Part shown: positions 1 to 7,514 of the stretch, in pieces
Layout: each line of letters starts with the position of its first letter
Position numbering within the stretch: position 1 is the first letter of the stretch
Source of the DNA: Spirochaetaceae bacterium
GTDB taxonomy: Bacteria > Spirochaetota > Spirochaetia > DSM-27196 > SKKC01
DNA: 18,666 nt
Direction of reading: 5' to 3'
Assembly: GCA_003554375.1 (NCBI GenBank)
Contig: PWGF01000344.1
Location: forward strand, 1-18,666
Notes under the pieces: model-generated
Database searches by the model: none
What the model was told of the DNA's origin: nothing
The model's input: only the letters and a program-made list of their open reading frames with translations
Program-made: the position numbers and the translations under genes

Positions 1-610
1 GCTGAAGGAAGACGTGCTCCTCCTTATCCCCTTCGCCCGCTGCCTCCCCCGGCGCGCTCCGGCCGGTATCCCCCCAATCCTCCGGCTCTCCCCGCGCGGC
101 TCGAAAGAGTTGCCACCGCTGTTGCATTTTCCCGCCGGCGGCGTTCAGATACCGTGCGCCGTAGAACGCCCGCTTCTCCGTGTCCTGCACGTCCCAGAAG
201 AAGCCAAATGCGCGGATGGCGTTCTCACCGATCCCCGGCCGGTCCTGCTCGGCTCTGTAGGTGTACCACATCTCGCACTTCAGGTGCTGACGCTTTGCGA
301 AGGTCAGACGCTTGATTGCGTGCCCCATACTGCCCGAAACCGGCTGCTCGTCCGCTCTTCCGGCGACGGGACGGCTTCCGATCTTCATGGAGTAGGTTCC
401 GTGCATCGATCCGTGCGTCCCGGCATAGCTGAAGGTTGCACTGCTCAGCATCGGAGGTCCCCAGTGGGCGAATCGCCACTGCGCCGGATAGTACGCCATC
501 TTATCCTGCGCCAAATTCGGCGCAAGATTGATCCAACCGTTTAAGCCCGAATCGAAATCGTCGTAGAAGATGACCTGCGACAGCGGCTTATAGGTATCGG
601 GTAGCTCCAC
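1..610 (-). CDS. Partial DUF6772-like jelly-roll protein (3' end outside window)
   Basis: An open frame runs from a GTG at 610 off the left edge, giving 203 codons with no stop. The start is chosen because TAAGGAG lies 7 nt before the GTG. The N-terminus reads VELPDTYKPLSQVIFYDDFD, followed by SGLNGWINLAP, PPMLSSATFSYAGTHGS, MGHAIKRLTF and EMWYTYRAEQDRPG. The FDSGLNGW opening and alternating aromatic strands look like a beta-sandwich, carbohydrate-binding-type fold. From memory it resembles the uncharacterised DUF6772 family, but I cannot confirm that by search. No signal peptide is visible, so it is probably cytoplasmic. It is divergent from a sugar-binding protein gene, which fits a role in carbohydrate use (inference). 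After about residue 170 the sequence turns Gly/Ala/Glu-rich, possibly a low-complexity insert. The function is unknown. Confidence 0.75.
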   Translation of the reverse strand, partial: MELPDTYKPLSQVIFYDDFDSGLNGWINLAPNLAQDKMAYYPAQWRFAHWGPPMLSSATFSYAGTHGSMHGTYSMKIGSRPVAGRADEQPVSGSMGHAIKRLTFAKRQHLKCEMWYTYRAEQDRPGIGENAIRAFGFFWDVQDTEKRAFYGARYLNAAGGKMQQRWQLFRAARGEPEDWGDTGRSAPGEAAGEGDKEEHVFLQ

Positions 611-681
611 GATAGTGCTCCTTATCCACGCGAAATCTCCGGATTCAGACCGATCCGGCGACTGTGGCAAGCTTATCTGCC

Positions 682-695
682 GTCGCAAACGCGAC
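682..695. promoter_or_regulatory. Small dyad in divergent intergenic region
   Basis: GTCGC and GCGAC form perfect 5-bp arms around AAAC. The dyad lies in the 269-bp gap between the divergent left-edge gene and the solute-binding protein gene, a usual place for a sugar-responsive repressor site. Only position and symmetry support it, so an operator role is a guess. Apart from this and the promoter at 796-823, I see nothing else convincing in 611-879. Confidence 0.25.
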
Positions 696-795
696 TTTCG
701 GCACCTCCGCCGCCGGCCGCCACAAACGCCGGGTGCCGGACTCAATTCCCGCGGTTTCCTTCCCGCGAAATACTCCCGTGCTGCCCCACCTGAGC

Positions 796-823
796 TTGAC
801 AGCGCCCAACTACATGATACCAT
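796..823 (+). promoter_or_regulatory. Candidate sigma-70 promoter for the solute-binding protein gene
   Basis: A perfect -35 TTGACA (796-801) is followed after 16 bp by TACCAT (818-823), a 4/6 match to TATAAT. TATAGT at 823-828 is an alternative -10, but its 21-bp spacer is too long. Transcription would start near 830, leaving a leader of about 50 nt before the ATG at 880. Confidence 0.5.
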
Positions 824-879
824 ATAGTAACAATTTCCTGGCGTCAATGCCACGCAAATAGAAGGGGGTTGTAAACACA

Positions 880-2190
880 ATGAAGACTTTTGTTGTCACT
901 GTCGTCCTTATCCTCGTGACCGCCGGAGGAGCACTACCGGCCTTCGCAGCCGGCGCAGCGGAAGACGTCGAAGTAGCACCCCGCTCGTTCGACATCATCT
1001 CGCACGAGGTACACCGCCGGGTAGCTATGGGCGAAGCCGGAGGAGACGTCATCACCCCTTGGGCCGATGACCACCCACGGGTTACCGAGGTCTTGTGGAC
1101 TACAATGGGAATACACGAGATCCATGACCGTCTCTTTCGGGAAGCCACCGCTTCAAGCACGGAGATCGATCTGGCTTATGTTCTCAACCCCTTCGTCACG
1201 CGAAGAGTGGCTGCAATGCTCCAGCCATTGAACGACTACATCGAGAATGAGCCAATTGATGCGTTCGAAGAAAACTTCTCGGAAGCCATGCTGGATGCGC
1301 TGTCATTCGATGGGAACGTGTACGGGATTCCAATCCGAGCCGCAACGCACGCGTTTGGTTGGAACGAACGAATATTCGAGGAGCGAGGGGTGAGCGGGCC
1401 TCCCACGACTCCGGAAGAGTTCGAAGAGTATGCACGCCGGCTCACGTTTACCCGTGACGACGGGACCCAGGTGTACGGTTTCGTGAACCATGCCAACTTC
1501 TACTACACAGGGTTTAACTCAACAGCTCGCATGTTCGGCGGCGGTCTCATTACCGAAGACTTCGAGGTCATCGTAGACTCGGAAGGGACCATTAAGGCGC
1601 TCGAGATGTGGCGTCGCTTCTATGAAGAGGGAATCATGCCCCCCGAGATCCCGACGTGGGCTCACGCTGAGAAGGAACGGGCCATGGTGGAGGGGAGAGC
1701 CGCAATGGCCTTCGATGTCTTTGGACGGTTCCACGATCTCAACGCCCCGGCAAGGGGAGACTGGGGGTATTGGCGCAGAGCTCAGTATCCGCTGGATCCC
1801 GATGCGGGCCTCGACGTAGCCGCGCCCAACACGGAGTTCTGGTCGTTGGCGATACCTGCCAACGCCGCAGACAAAGATGCATCGTGGGACTACATCCGGC
1901 ATCTATCGAGCCATGACTCGGCAGTTGCAATGGCGTTGAACGGTAACGGTCCGACCCGCCTGTCCGTATTCGGCGAATCGGCCTTCCAGGAGCAAACCAA
2001 GGACTGGCAACTTCTCGAACAGCTCGAAGCAAATGCGCGAGTCCCCTTGCCTGCTTTCGAGGAAGCCAGTGAGGCAACGGAGCTTATTGACGAGTACATC
2101 GAACGCGGCCTCCTCGGACACATGGAACCTGCCGACGCCATGCGCGAGCTCGCCGACGAGCTGCGCGCTTTGAGTGATGAGCTCTGGTAA
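880..2190 (+). CDS. ABC transporter extracellular sugar-binding protein (family 1)
   Basis: This 436-aa protein has the length and layout of family 1 solute-binding proteins, which capture sugars or oligosaccharides outside the membrane and deliver them to an ABC permease. Residues 1-23 form a signal peptide (MKTFVVTVVLILVTAGG core, AFA cleavage site). There is no lipobox cysteine, so it is probably a soluble periplasmic protein. Typical family stretches are visible: NDYIENEPIDAF, DGNVYGIPIRAATHAFGWNE, GPPTTPEEFEEYARRL, EGRAAMAFDVFGRF and FWSLAIPANAADKDASWDYI. The start is supported by AAGGGGG at 862-868, 11 nt upstream. No permease or ATPase gene lies next to it, since a terminator and a tRNA follow, so it is an orphan binding protein in this window. 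The substrate cannot be read from the sequence. The acidic composition fits a saline or alkaline habitat. Confidence 0.9.
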   Translation: MKTFVVTVVLILVTAGGALPAFAAGAAEDVEVAPRSFDIISHEVHRRVAMGEAGGDVITPWADDHPRVTEVLWTTMGIHEIHDRLFREATASSTEIDLAYVLNPFVTRRVAAMLQPLNDYIENEPIDAFEENFSEAMLDALSFDGNVYGIPIRAATHAFGWNERIFEERGVSGPPTTPEEFEEYARRLTFTRDDGTQVYGFVNHANFYYTGFNSTARMFGGGLITEDFEVIVDSEGTIKALEMWRRFYEEGIMPPEIPTWAHAEKERAMVEGRAAMAFDVFGRFHDLNAPARGDWGYWRRAQYPLDPDAGLDVAAPNTEFWSLAIPANAADKDASWDYIRHLSSHDSAVAMALNGNGPTRLSVFGESAFQEQTKDWQLLEQLEANARVPLPAFEEASEATELIDEYIERGLLGHMEPADAMRELADELRALSDELW

Positions 2191-2203
2191 CCGGTAGGCT
2201 GAA

Positions 2204-2243
2204 GCGGCGGCCGGCGGAGTCCACGGCCGGCTAACCGCGCCGC
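2204..2243 (+). terminator. GC-rich two-part hairpin after the solute-binding protein gene
   Basis: GCGGCG (2204-2209) can pair with CGCCGC (2238-2243), and inside it GCCGGC (2210-2215) pairs with GCCGGC (2226-2231). The structure begins 14 nt after the stop codon and has no T tract. It may protect the mRNA 3' end or help the strong terminator that follows at 2276. Confidence 0.4.
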
Positions 2244-2275
2244 CAGAGCAGACATAGCCGTTGCCTCCATTGGAC

Positions 2276-2318
2276 GCGTCGCTTTCTCTCGGGGCGAGAG
2301 GGAGCGACGCTGCTTTTT
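2276..2318 (+). terminator. Strong Rho-independent terminator
   Basis: A 16-bp stem (2276-2291 with 2295-2310, two G-U pairs) closes on a GGG loop. TGC and five T residues (2314-2318) follow. It ends transcription of the solute-binding protein gene on the plus strand. The region from here to the tRNA holds no convincing gene. Confidence 0.9.
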
Positions 2319-2399
2319 GCTCGGACCGGTGGACACAAGCCGGCGGCCTGATGGTACATACTAATGACGCTGCGCAAGTCGGCAGGTCGGGAGCTCACA

Positions 2400-2427
2400 T
2401 TGACAAGTGGACAAAGGCCGATATACG
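2400..2427 (+). promoter_or_regulatory. Candidate promoter for tRNA-Arg
   Basis: TTGACA (2400-2405) is followed after 16 bp by TATACG (2422-2427). It is the only good -35/-10 pair I see between the upstream terminator and the tRNA. The predicted start near 2434 would give a precursor with a 5' leader of about 110 nt, longer than usual, so the link to the tRNA is uncertain. Confidence 0.4.
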
Positions 2428-2542
2428 GTCAAGCTGCCTGCAGCCCGGCATCGGCCAAAGCGGACGCCCGTCCGGATCGGCTCCGGGAGCGTGGGCTGCA
2501 GTTGCGGTTCAGCCGTGGAACCTCCGCGGCTGCGCTCGTTTC

Positions 2543-2615
2543 GCGTCCATAGCTCAGGGGATAGAGCAACTGCCTTCTAAGCAGTAGGTCCCAGGTTCGA
2601 ATCCTGGTGGACGCG
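2543..2615 (+). tRNA. tRNA-Arg (anticodon UCU)
   Basis: A full cloverleaf is visible. The acceptor stem is GCGTCCA with TGGACGC, and the D arm is GCTC/GAGC. The anticodon stem ACTGC/GCAGT holds the loop CTTCTAA, which places TCT at positions 34-36. The T arm is CCAGG-TTCGAAT-CCTGG and the discriminator base is G at 2615. It reads AGA arginine codons. The 3' CCA is not encoded and must be added after transcription. The gene stands alone between two terminators. Confidence 0.97.
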
Positions 2616-2693
2616 CGTTTTGGTTATTCTCTGTGCGTTCAGATACCGACCACCATCTGTTGGCCGGCACTTACCGTCTGAAAGACAATCGGT

Positions 2694-2724
2694 GGCCATT
2701 GGCAGAGTCAATATGGCCTTTTTT
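2694..2724 (+). terminator. Rho-independent terminator downstream of tRNA-Arg
   Basis: GGCCAT (2694-2699) pairs with ATGGCC (2713-2718), optionally extended by ATTG/CAAT with a small bulge, and is followed at once by six T residues (2719-2724). It lies about 80 nt past the tRNA and points in the tRNA direction. It also separates the tRNA from the convergent kinase gene. On the other strand the T tract is missing. Confidence 0.8.
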
Positions 2725-2787
2725 GGCGTCAGCGGATGGCGGCCGGAGCGAAAGGACAAGCCGACGGGAATATGGCCGGATCCTTCT

Positions 2788-5571
2788 TCACTTCTCCATT
2801 TGGCTCATCGGCAATCGAATTCGGAAGACCGGCTGCGGCTCTCGTTCTACTTCAAGCGTTCCATCTAGCTGCGAAACAAGCGCCGAGATCAGCTGCAGCC
2901 CAAGTGTTTGTGGATTCTCAATGTCGACATGCCTAGGGAACGGTTTGCCGGTGTTGGATGCCGTAAGCATGTAATACCCTTTCCCGTCTTGGTCCATAGA
3001 TACCGTGAAGCGAGGCTCGACTTCTCCGACGAAGCCATGTTTGAGAGCGTTGGTCGCCCTCTCGTTTACAATAAGTCCGAGCGGAATTGCCGTTTTGGTG
3101 GAAACCGAAATATCAGGGAGGTCGTTTTCTATGGTGATAGTCCGTCTCCCCGAGGACTGCAATACATTCGAGAGGATGCCCCCCACGTATTCCTTCAGGT
3201 TCACGTGAGTCACTTCATCGCTATACTGCAGCACTTCGTGGACCTTCCGGATAGCGTTTATTCGATTTCGGAGGTCGGACAGATCCGCGTGGTCGTCGAA
3301 TGTGCTCTCCTTTAGGTCGATCAGGGAGGACACCATGCTAAGATTGTTCTTGACGCGATGATTGAGTTCGCGCAACAGGGAGTCTTTTTCCTCCAGTGCC
3401 TTCCGAACCTGTTCTTCCTTCTCCTTGCGCTCGGTGACGTCCTCGGCTGAGCAGACCACATATTCTACATTCTCATTCCGGTCAAGTTTCGGCGTTTTGA
3501 TGATCGAGAGAAGTCTCTCTTCGCCGGCGGCATTCAAGACGGCCTCTTCGCTGTAAATTTGTTGCTTCTTGGTGAATACCTTCCGGTTTCCCGCGATGCA
3601 TACATCGGCTTCTTCTGTAGTCGACATCAGATCATAGAGACTCTTGCCTTCCATATCTTGCCTTTGCATGCCGAAGAAGTCTGCATGAGCTTGGTTGACC
3701 GAACCGTATGTCTCAACGTCCTTGAGATACCAGATCTGAGTCGGGATGGTATCGAGCAACATCCGCTGCTCTTCTCCCGCCCTAATGAGAGCGTGCTCTT
3801 TTTCCTTGCGCTCACTGATATCGCGCACTACGCTAACCGTTGCCTTCGGTATATCCGTTCCATCCCGGAGGAAGGTGGCGTGTACCTCAACCGGGACGAT
3901 GTGGCCACTTTTGTGGATGACCTCACGTTCGAACCTTCGGGTATTGGTTTTGCCGTCTATTACATCTCTTACTTCCTGTTGGTGTCGAGCATGTGAGTCC
4001 TGGGTTTGGAGGTCTTGTAGCGTCATGGAGAGCACCTCATCGACCGTGTAACCGAACACCTTCTCCACGGACGGACTGACATAGGTGAAACACTCACTCT
4101 CCAGGTCCAAGGATACCACGACGTCTTGGATGTTCTCGGCGAGCAGGCGGTAGTACTCTTCACTCTCACGGGACTTCTTTTCGCCTTCCTCCGCGCGTGT
4201 CTTGGCCTCTTTGAGCATCTTCTCACTACGAAGTCTCAAGAGAAGATGGCCAAGGTTACTGGCTATTGTCATAAGGTTCTCAATCTCGTTATTGCTCCAG
4301 CTATAGCGCTCCCTTACTGCATCGAAGCCGACGAAGCCCCATGTTTCGTCACCGCTTCTCACCGGTATCTCAATGTAGGACTGAATGCCCTGCCGTCTGA
4401 ATTCCTGCTTCTCCGGACCGGCTTCATCGGGCAGTGCTTCGAGGTCGGGCACATGTATGAAATCTTGAGAAAGAACCTGTGATGTCCACCAGGGAAACGA
4501 CATCGTCGGCTCGTTCTGTATCCGATGCATTTGTGGGGAAACACCCTCTCTGCACCATTCATGGGTGTTGGTCATGGCATCGTGATCATCGGAAAGGAGA
4601 AAAAGGTATGACCGATCAACCCGGAAATGCTCGCCGATTTGAGCCAGCATCGTGTTTATGTCTTCGTCAAAGCTTCCTTCGGTTGTCTTCACGAAGCGTG
4701 AGGAAATATCCGATATGATCTTCTGGAATTCGAGAGCTTCCTCTAATTGCCTCTTTGCCTGTTTCTCCTCGGTGCTGTCCTTTATAATACCGGCTATACA
4801 GTCTATTTCATCCCTTTTGTTGCGAAGAGGATAGTAGGACACCTCCATGTACCGTTTGCCTGCTTGCGGAAACTCAAACCACCTCGAATACTCTACGGAC
4901 TCACCGGCGAAACATCGGTCTATCTCCGGCTTTATGGCTTGAAACGCATTACTACCCAAAATTTCTGCAACGCTCTTCCCAACTATCTGCTCTTTGTGCA
5001 TTCCGGAATCCCGGGAGTAACGTTCGTTTACAACTCGATAGCGATAGTCAGAGTCAACGATCGAGACTTTCTGATCATCTATCGCATCGACGGCCAATCG
5101 GTAAAAGTCAAGGTAGGCATTCTGTTCGCGGAGCTGCCGTTCCTTCTCCTCTTCACGTCTTCTGGCATCAAATAGCTCAAGAGCCATGTTAATCGATTCA
5201 ACGAGCACGAACTCACCGCTGCTCTTGAGAACATACCCATAACTGGTGATCTTCTTTACTCTATCGACATACTCCTTCTCCGAGTGGCCTGTGAGGAACA
5301 CGATCGGGAGGTCATGGGTTTCAAGGATCCTCTCAGCCGCCTCCGTTCCGTCCATACCTTCGCCAAGGTCTATGTCCATGAGGATGAGGTCGACACCGGA
5401 GTCGGCGGTAGCCGTCTCCACGGCCTTCTCCCTGGTGTTTGCCGTGGTAACAGTGAACCCATGCTTCTCCAAGGTCCGTTTCTCCGCCAGTGCGATGAGA
5501 GCTTCGTCTTCAACCAGGAGAAGATGCCTGTGATCCGCTCCCGCATCTTGGACGCTTCCTTGTTCGTGCAT
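2788..5571 (-). CDS. Soluble hybrid sensor kinase: REC-PAS-GAF-PAS-PAS-HisKA_2-HATPase
   Basis: This is a 927-aa cytoplasmic signalling protein with no membrane segment. The ATG at 5571 is preferred over the upstream GTG at 5595 because AGGGAG sits 7 nt before it. A receiver domain (about 15-132) has the acid pair E21/D22, phospho-acceptor D66 in LILMDIDLG, T94 and K116. It is followed by PAS (about 150-270), GAF (about 280-450), PAS (about 472-588) and PAS (about 600-718). The HisKA_2 box LRELNHRVKNNLSMVSSL has phospho-acceptor H738 and an ATPase domain follows, with GLIVNERATNALKHGF as its N box and TLGLQLISALVSQL near the end. In the ATPase, SNTGKPFP replaces the usual DxGxG. Such kinases phosphorylate themselves and pass phosphate to response regulators; here the receiver comes first and may gate the sensor. 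Ligand and target are unknown. The gene is clearly lower in GC than its neighbours. Confidence 0.93.
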   Translation of the reverse strand: MHEQGSVQDAGADHRHLLLVEDEALIALAEKRTLEKHGFTVTTANTREKAVETATADSGVDLILMDIDLGEGMDGTEAAERILETHDLPIVFLTGHSEKEYVDRVKKITSYGYVLKSSGEFVLVESINMALELFDARRREEEKERQLREQNAYLDFYRLAVDAIDDQKVSIVDSDYRYRVVNERYSRDSGMHKEQIVGKSVAEILGSNAFQAIKPEIDRCFAGESVEYSRWFEFPQAGKRYMEVSYYPLRNKRDEIDCIAGIIKDSTEEKQAKRQLEEALEFQKIISDISSRFVKTTEGSFDEDINTMLAQIGEHFRVDRSYLFLLSDDHDAMTNTHEWCREGVSPQMHRIQNEPTMSFPWWTSQVLSQDFIHVPDLEALPDEAGPEKQEFRRQGIQSYIEIPVRSGDETWGFVGFDAVRERYSWSNNEIENLMTIASNLGHLLLRLRSEKMLKEAKTRAEEGEKKSRESEEYYRLLAENIQDVVVSLDLESECFTYVSPSVEKVFGYTVDEVLSMTLQDLQTQDSHARHQQEVRDVIDGKTNTRRFEREVIHKSGHIVPVEVHATFLRDGTDIPKATVSVVRDISERKEKEHALIRAGEEQRMLLDTIPTQIWYLKDVETYGSVNQAHADFFGMQRQDMEGKSLYDLMSTTEEADVCIAGNRKVFTKKQQIYSEEAVLNAAGEERLLSIIKTPKLDRNENVEYVVCSAEDVTERKEKEEQVRKALEEKDSLLRELNHRVKNNLSMVSSLIDLKESTFDDHADLSDLRNRINAIRKVHEVLQYSDEVTHVNLKEYVGGILSNVLQSSGRRTITIENDLPDISVSTKTAIPLGLIVNERATNALKHGFVGEVEPRFTVSMDQDGKGYYMLTASNTGKPFPRHVDIENPQTLGLQLISALVSQLDGTLEVEREPQPVFRIRLPMSQMEK

Positions 5572-5745
5572 CGTGCTACTCCCTGGTCCAGCCACTTGCT
5601 TCTATCTCAAGAACCGGCCTGCGGGCTTCCGGCTTGATGGTGGAGGCGACAAAAGGGAGAGGCTATGAAGTGCTTGGAACAACCTCACCATTTCTCCGGT
5701 GTTCGCTCCCAAGGTTAAGCAAATTCCGGTTGATTCACTCTGAAG

Positions 5746-5774
5746 ATACTAGCACGGCTTCTGAGGCCACACAA
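5746..5774 (-). promoter_or_regulatory. Weak candidate promoter for the kinase gene
   Basis: On the minus strand TTGTGT (5769-5774) and TAGTAT (5746-5751) are separated by exactly 17 bp. The hexamers match the sigma-70 consensus only in part. The position, about 175 bp before the ATG at 5571, would leave a long leader. The rest of the 340-bp gap shows only the hairpin cluster at 5804-5895. Confidence 0.3.
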
Positions 5775-5803
5775 GAATACTTGGACTTTGAAGCGTCCTG
5801 TGA

Positions 5804-5895
5804 GGGGCGTGCAGGGCGGAGCGTGCGCGGAGCCCGATAAGCACGCCCCGGTGCCCGAAGGGCACGCGGGCTGGAGCGTGGGGGAGACTTCCCCC
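5804..5895. repeat. Cluster of three hairpins downstream of the KamA-like gene
   Basis: Three inverted repeats follow each other. GGGGCGTGC (5804-5812) pairs with GCACGCCCC (5841-5849). GTGCCC (5851-5856) pairs with GGGCAC (5860-5865) around a 3-nt loop. GGGGGA (5880-5885) pairs with TCCCCC (5890-5895) around 4 nt. The last one lies 16 nt past the KamA-like stop codon. None has a T tract on the minus strand. They could form a Rho-dependent or stabilising 3' structure, or be a copy of an intergenic repeat family. Confidence 0.6.
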
Positions 5896-5911
5896 AACAA
5901 TCCCCGCCCGC

Positions 5912-7306
5912 TCAATTCTCTACTTGGTGGACGCCCGCTTGATAGTGGTCGAAAAACTCCCGGCATTCGGCGGAGGCGGGCTTCAGCTGGTCGAACCACG
6001 TTGCATCCGGATCGTACTCGGCGAAGAAGGGACGGTCTACCCGCGAGGCGTCCCGGGCCTGGATGTAGCGCAGGACAAAACACTTGCGCCCTCCGACGTT
6101 CGCGACGCCCTGCACCTCCACCTTCCCGGGGGTTGCCGACATGACCGGCCCACGTGCGGTTCGCGCAAGTCCTGAGAGACCGCTCACCGCCTCCCGGTAG
6201 ATACGATAGGCCCGCGATAGCGGGAGCTCGAAATACTCCCGCGGCCCGGTGTCCCGTTCGACGAACATATAGTACGGGACCATTCCGAGCTCGATTTGGC
6301 GTTGCCATAGCTGCCGCCAGAGCCCGGGAGTGTCGTTTATGTGTCGCAGTAGCGGGGATTGGGTACGGATGATCGCGCCCAGCCCCAGCAACCGCCTGCT
6401 TGCGCGCGCTACAATGCGGGGCTCCAGCTCGCGCGGATGGTTGAACTGCGCCATGATGGCTAGCTGTCTCCCAGACTCCACCACTCGCGAAAAGAGCCGG
6501 AGGACCGCTTCCCCATCCGGGTCATCGATATAGCGATGCGGCCAATATGAGAGCGACTTGGTTCCGATCCGGATCGTGCGAACGTGCTCCAGACCGGCAC
6601 CAAGAAGCGGCTCGATGGTCTCTCTGAGTTGCTGGGCACCCATCACCATCGGATCGCCACCGGTGATAAGCACGTCCGTAACTGTCGGGTGTTCCTTGAG
6701 ATAACGAACGAACCGATCTACCGACCGAGCGGCGAAGCGCAGCCCCTCGATACCGACAAACTGCGCCCACCGGAAACAGAACGTGCAGTAGGCAAAACAC
6801 GACTGGCCGGCTTTCGGGAAATAGAGCGCAGTCTCCCGGTACTTGTGCTGTACACCCTCGAGCGGCTTTCCTTCGAACACCGGTACGTTCTTTTCGAGCT
6901 GTCCGGCGGGCTGCGGGTTGAGACGGTAGCGAATCCGGTGGACGAGCTCCTGCAGCTCTTGCTGAGCCCTCTCGGCATTGGTCCCGGCCCGGATCTGCTT
7001 CACCCGTCGGGCGACCGCCCGGAACTCCTCAGGACGAAGCATGCCGCGTTGCGGAAGGGTTAGCCGGTAGAGCGGATCGTCCGGTACCCGCTTCCAATCG
7101 ACGAGCTGCTCCAGCACGTACCGGCTCGTCTTGAACGGAAGCACTTGACCGACGACTTCGAGCTCGAACTGCAGCTCTTCCGGAAGGCTATGGTATTCGG
7201 GAATTTCGTGCAGATTGCGGAGGGTATACTGCTTCGAGCCGCGGCAGATATCCGTGGCTCCTCTCGGGCTGTTCCGTCCGTTGCCGTGTCCGCCCGCGCA
7301 AGCCAT
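5912..7306 (-). CDS. KamA-family radical SAM enzyme (lysine 2,3-aminomutase-like)
   Basis: The 464-aa protein belongs to the KamA group: radical SAM, PLP-dependent 1,2-amino shift enzymes. The iron-sulfur motif CxxxCxxC is at C170, C174 and C177 (CFAYCTFCFRW), with the SAM-contact motif TGGDPM at 215-220. The PLP lysine is probably K395 in SATPGKVEV, and D352 in FVERDTG fits the first substrate-binding aspartate of lysine aminomutase, since the D-to-K distance (43) matches the 44 of the clostridial enzyme. The second substrate aspartate, normally in DAPGGGGK, looks replaced (S390), so lysine may not be the substrate. beta-Amino acids such as beta-lysine derivatives are known osmolytes, which would suit a halophile, but this is inference. 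The start is supported by GGAGG 7 nt before the ATG. It lies about 210 bp downstream of the foldase gene on the same strand. Confidence 0.88.
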   Translation of the reverse strand: MACAGGHGNGRNSPRGATDICRGSKQYTLRNLHEIPEYHSLPEELQFELEVVGQVLPFKTSRYVLEQLVDWKRVPDDPLYRLTLPQRGMLRPEEFRAVARRVKQIRAGTNAERAQQELQELVHRIRYRLNPQPAGQLEKNVPVFEGKPLEGVQHKYRETALYFPKAGQSCFAYCTFCFRWAQFVGIEGLRFAARSVDRFVRYLKEHPTVTDVLITGGDPMVMGAQQLRETIEPLLGAGLEHVRTIRIGTKSLSYWPHRYIDDPDGEAVLRLFSRVVESGRQLAIMAQFNHPRELEPRIVARASRRLLGLGAIIRTQSPLLRHINDTPGLWRQLWQRQIELGMVPYYMFVERDTGPREYFELPLSRAYRIYREAVSGLSGLARTARGPVMSATPGKVEVQGVANVGGRKCFVLRYIQARDASRVDRPFFAEYDPDATWFDQLKPASAECREFFDHYQAGVHQVEN

Positions 7307-7366
7307 CCGTCAGCCTCCCTCCTCCAGCTCGCTAAACCGGCGCAACGCTACTGCCGGACATCTGTA

Positions 7367-7380
7367 AGGTGCCTTGGCAC
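7367..7380. promoter_or_regulatory. Dyad upstream of the KamA-like gene
   Basis: GGTGCC and GGCACC form perfect 6-bp arms around TT, about 60 bp before the KamA-like start. It may be an operator or a leader hairpin. I find no convincing -35/-10 pair in 7307-7514 to anchor it. Confidence 0.3.
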
Positions 7381-7488
7381 CGGAGCGCGCCGAAACGGAC
7401 GAATCGGTGCTGAAGGGAACGGAGCGAGTGCGCAGCGAGCGGCCGAACTCCACTGAGCTCGACCGCACCGCGCGGTATCCCCTTGTTC

Positions 7489-7503
7489 GGCCGCCTGGCG
7501 GCC
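7489..7503 (-). terminator. Tight GC hairpin after the foldase gene
   Basis: GGCCGC (7489-7494) and GCGGCC (7498-7503) enclose CTG, 11 nt past the foldase stop codon on the minus strand. There is no T tract. The position suggests a weak terminator or mRNA 3' stabiliser between the foldase and KamA-like genes. Confidence 0.4.
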
Positions 7504-7514
7504 ACTGACCTGAG

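Noticed and set aside
14..544. 176-codon open frame on the plus strand at the left edge
   Set aside because: It lies antisense to the better supported minus-strand frame 1-610. The product is Pro/Arg-rich without motifs.
2261..2587. Small gene between the terminator and the tRNA
   Set aside because: The frame runs through the terminator hairpin and into the tRNA, and no Shine-Dalgarno or conserved sequence is seen.
5715..6308. 197-codon minus-strand frame overlapping the KamA-like gene end
   Set aside because: It is out of frame with the conserved radical SAM protein, Arg/Gly/Pro-rich and motif-free. It is a shadow of high GC.
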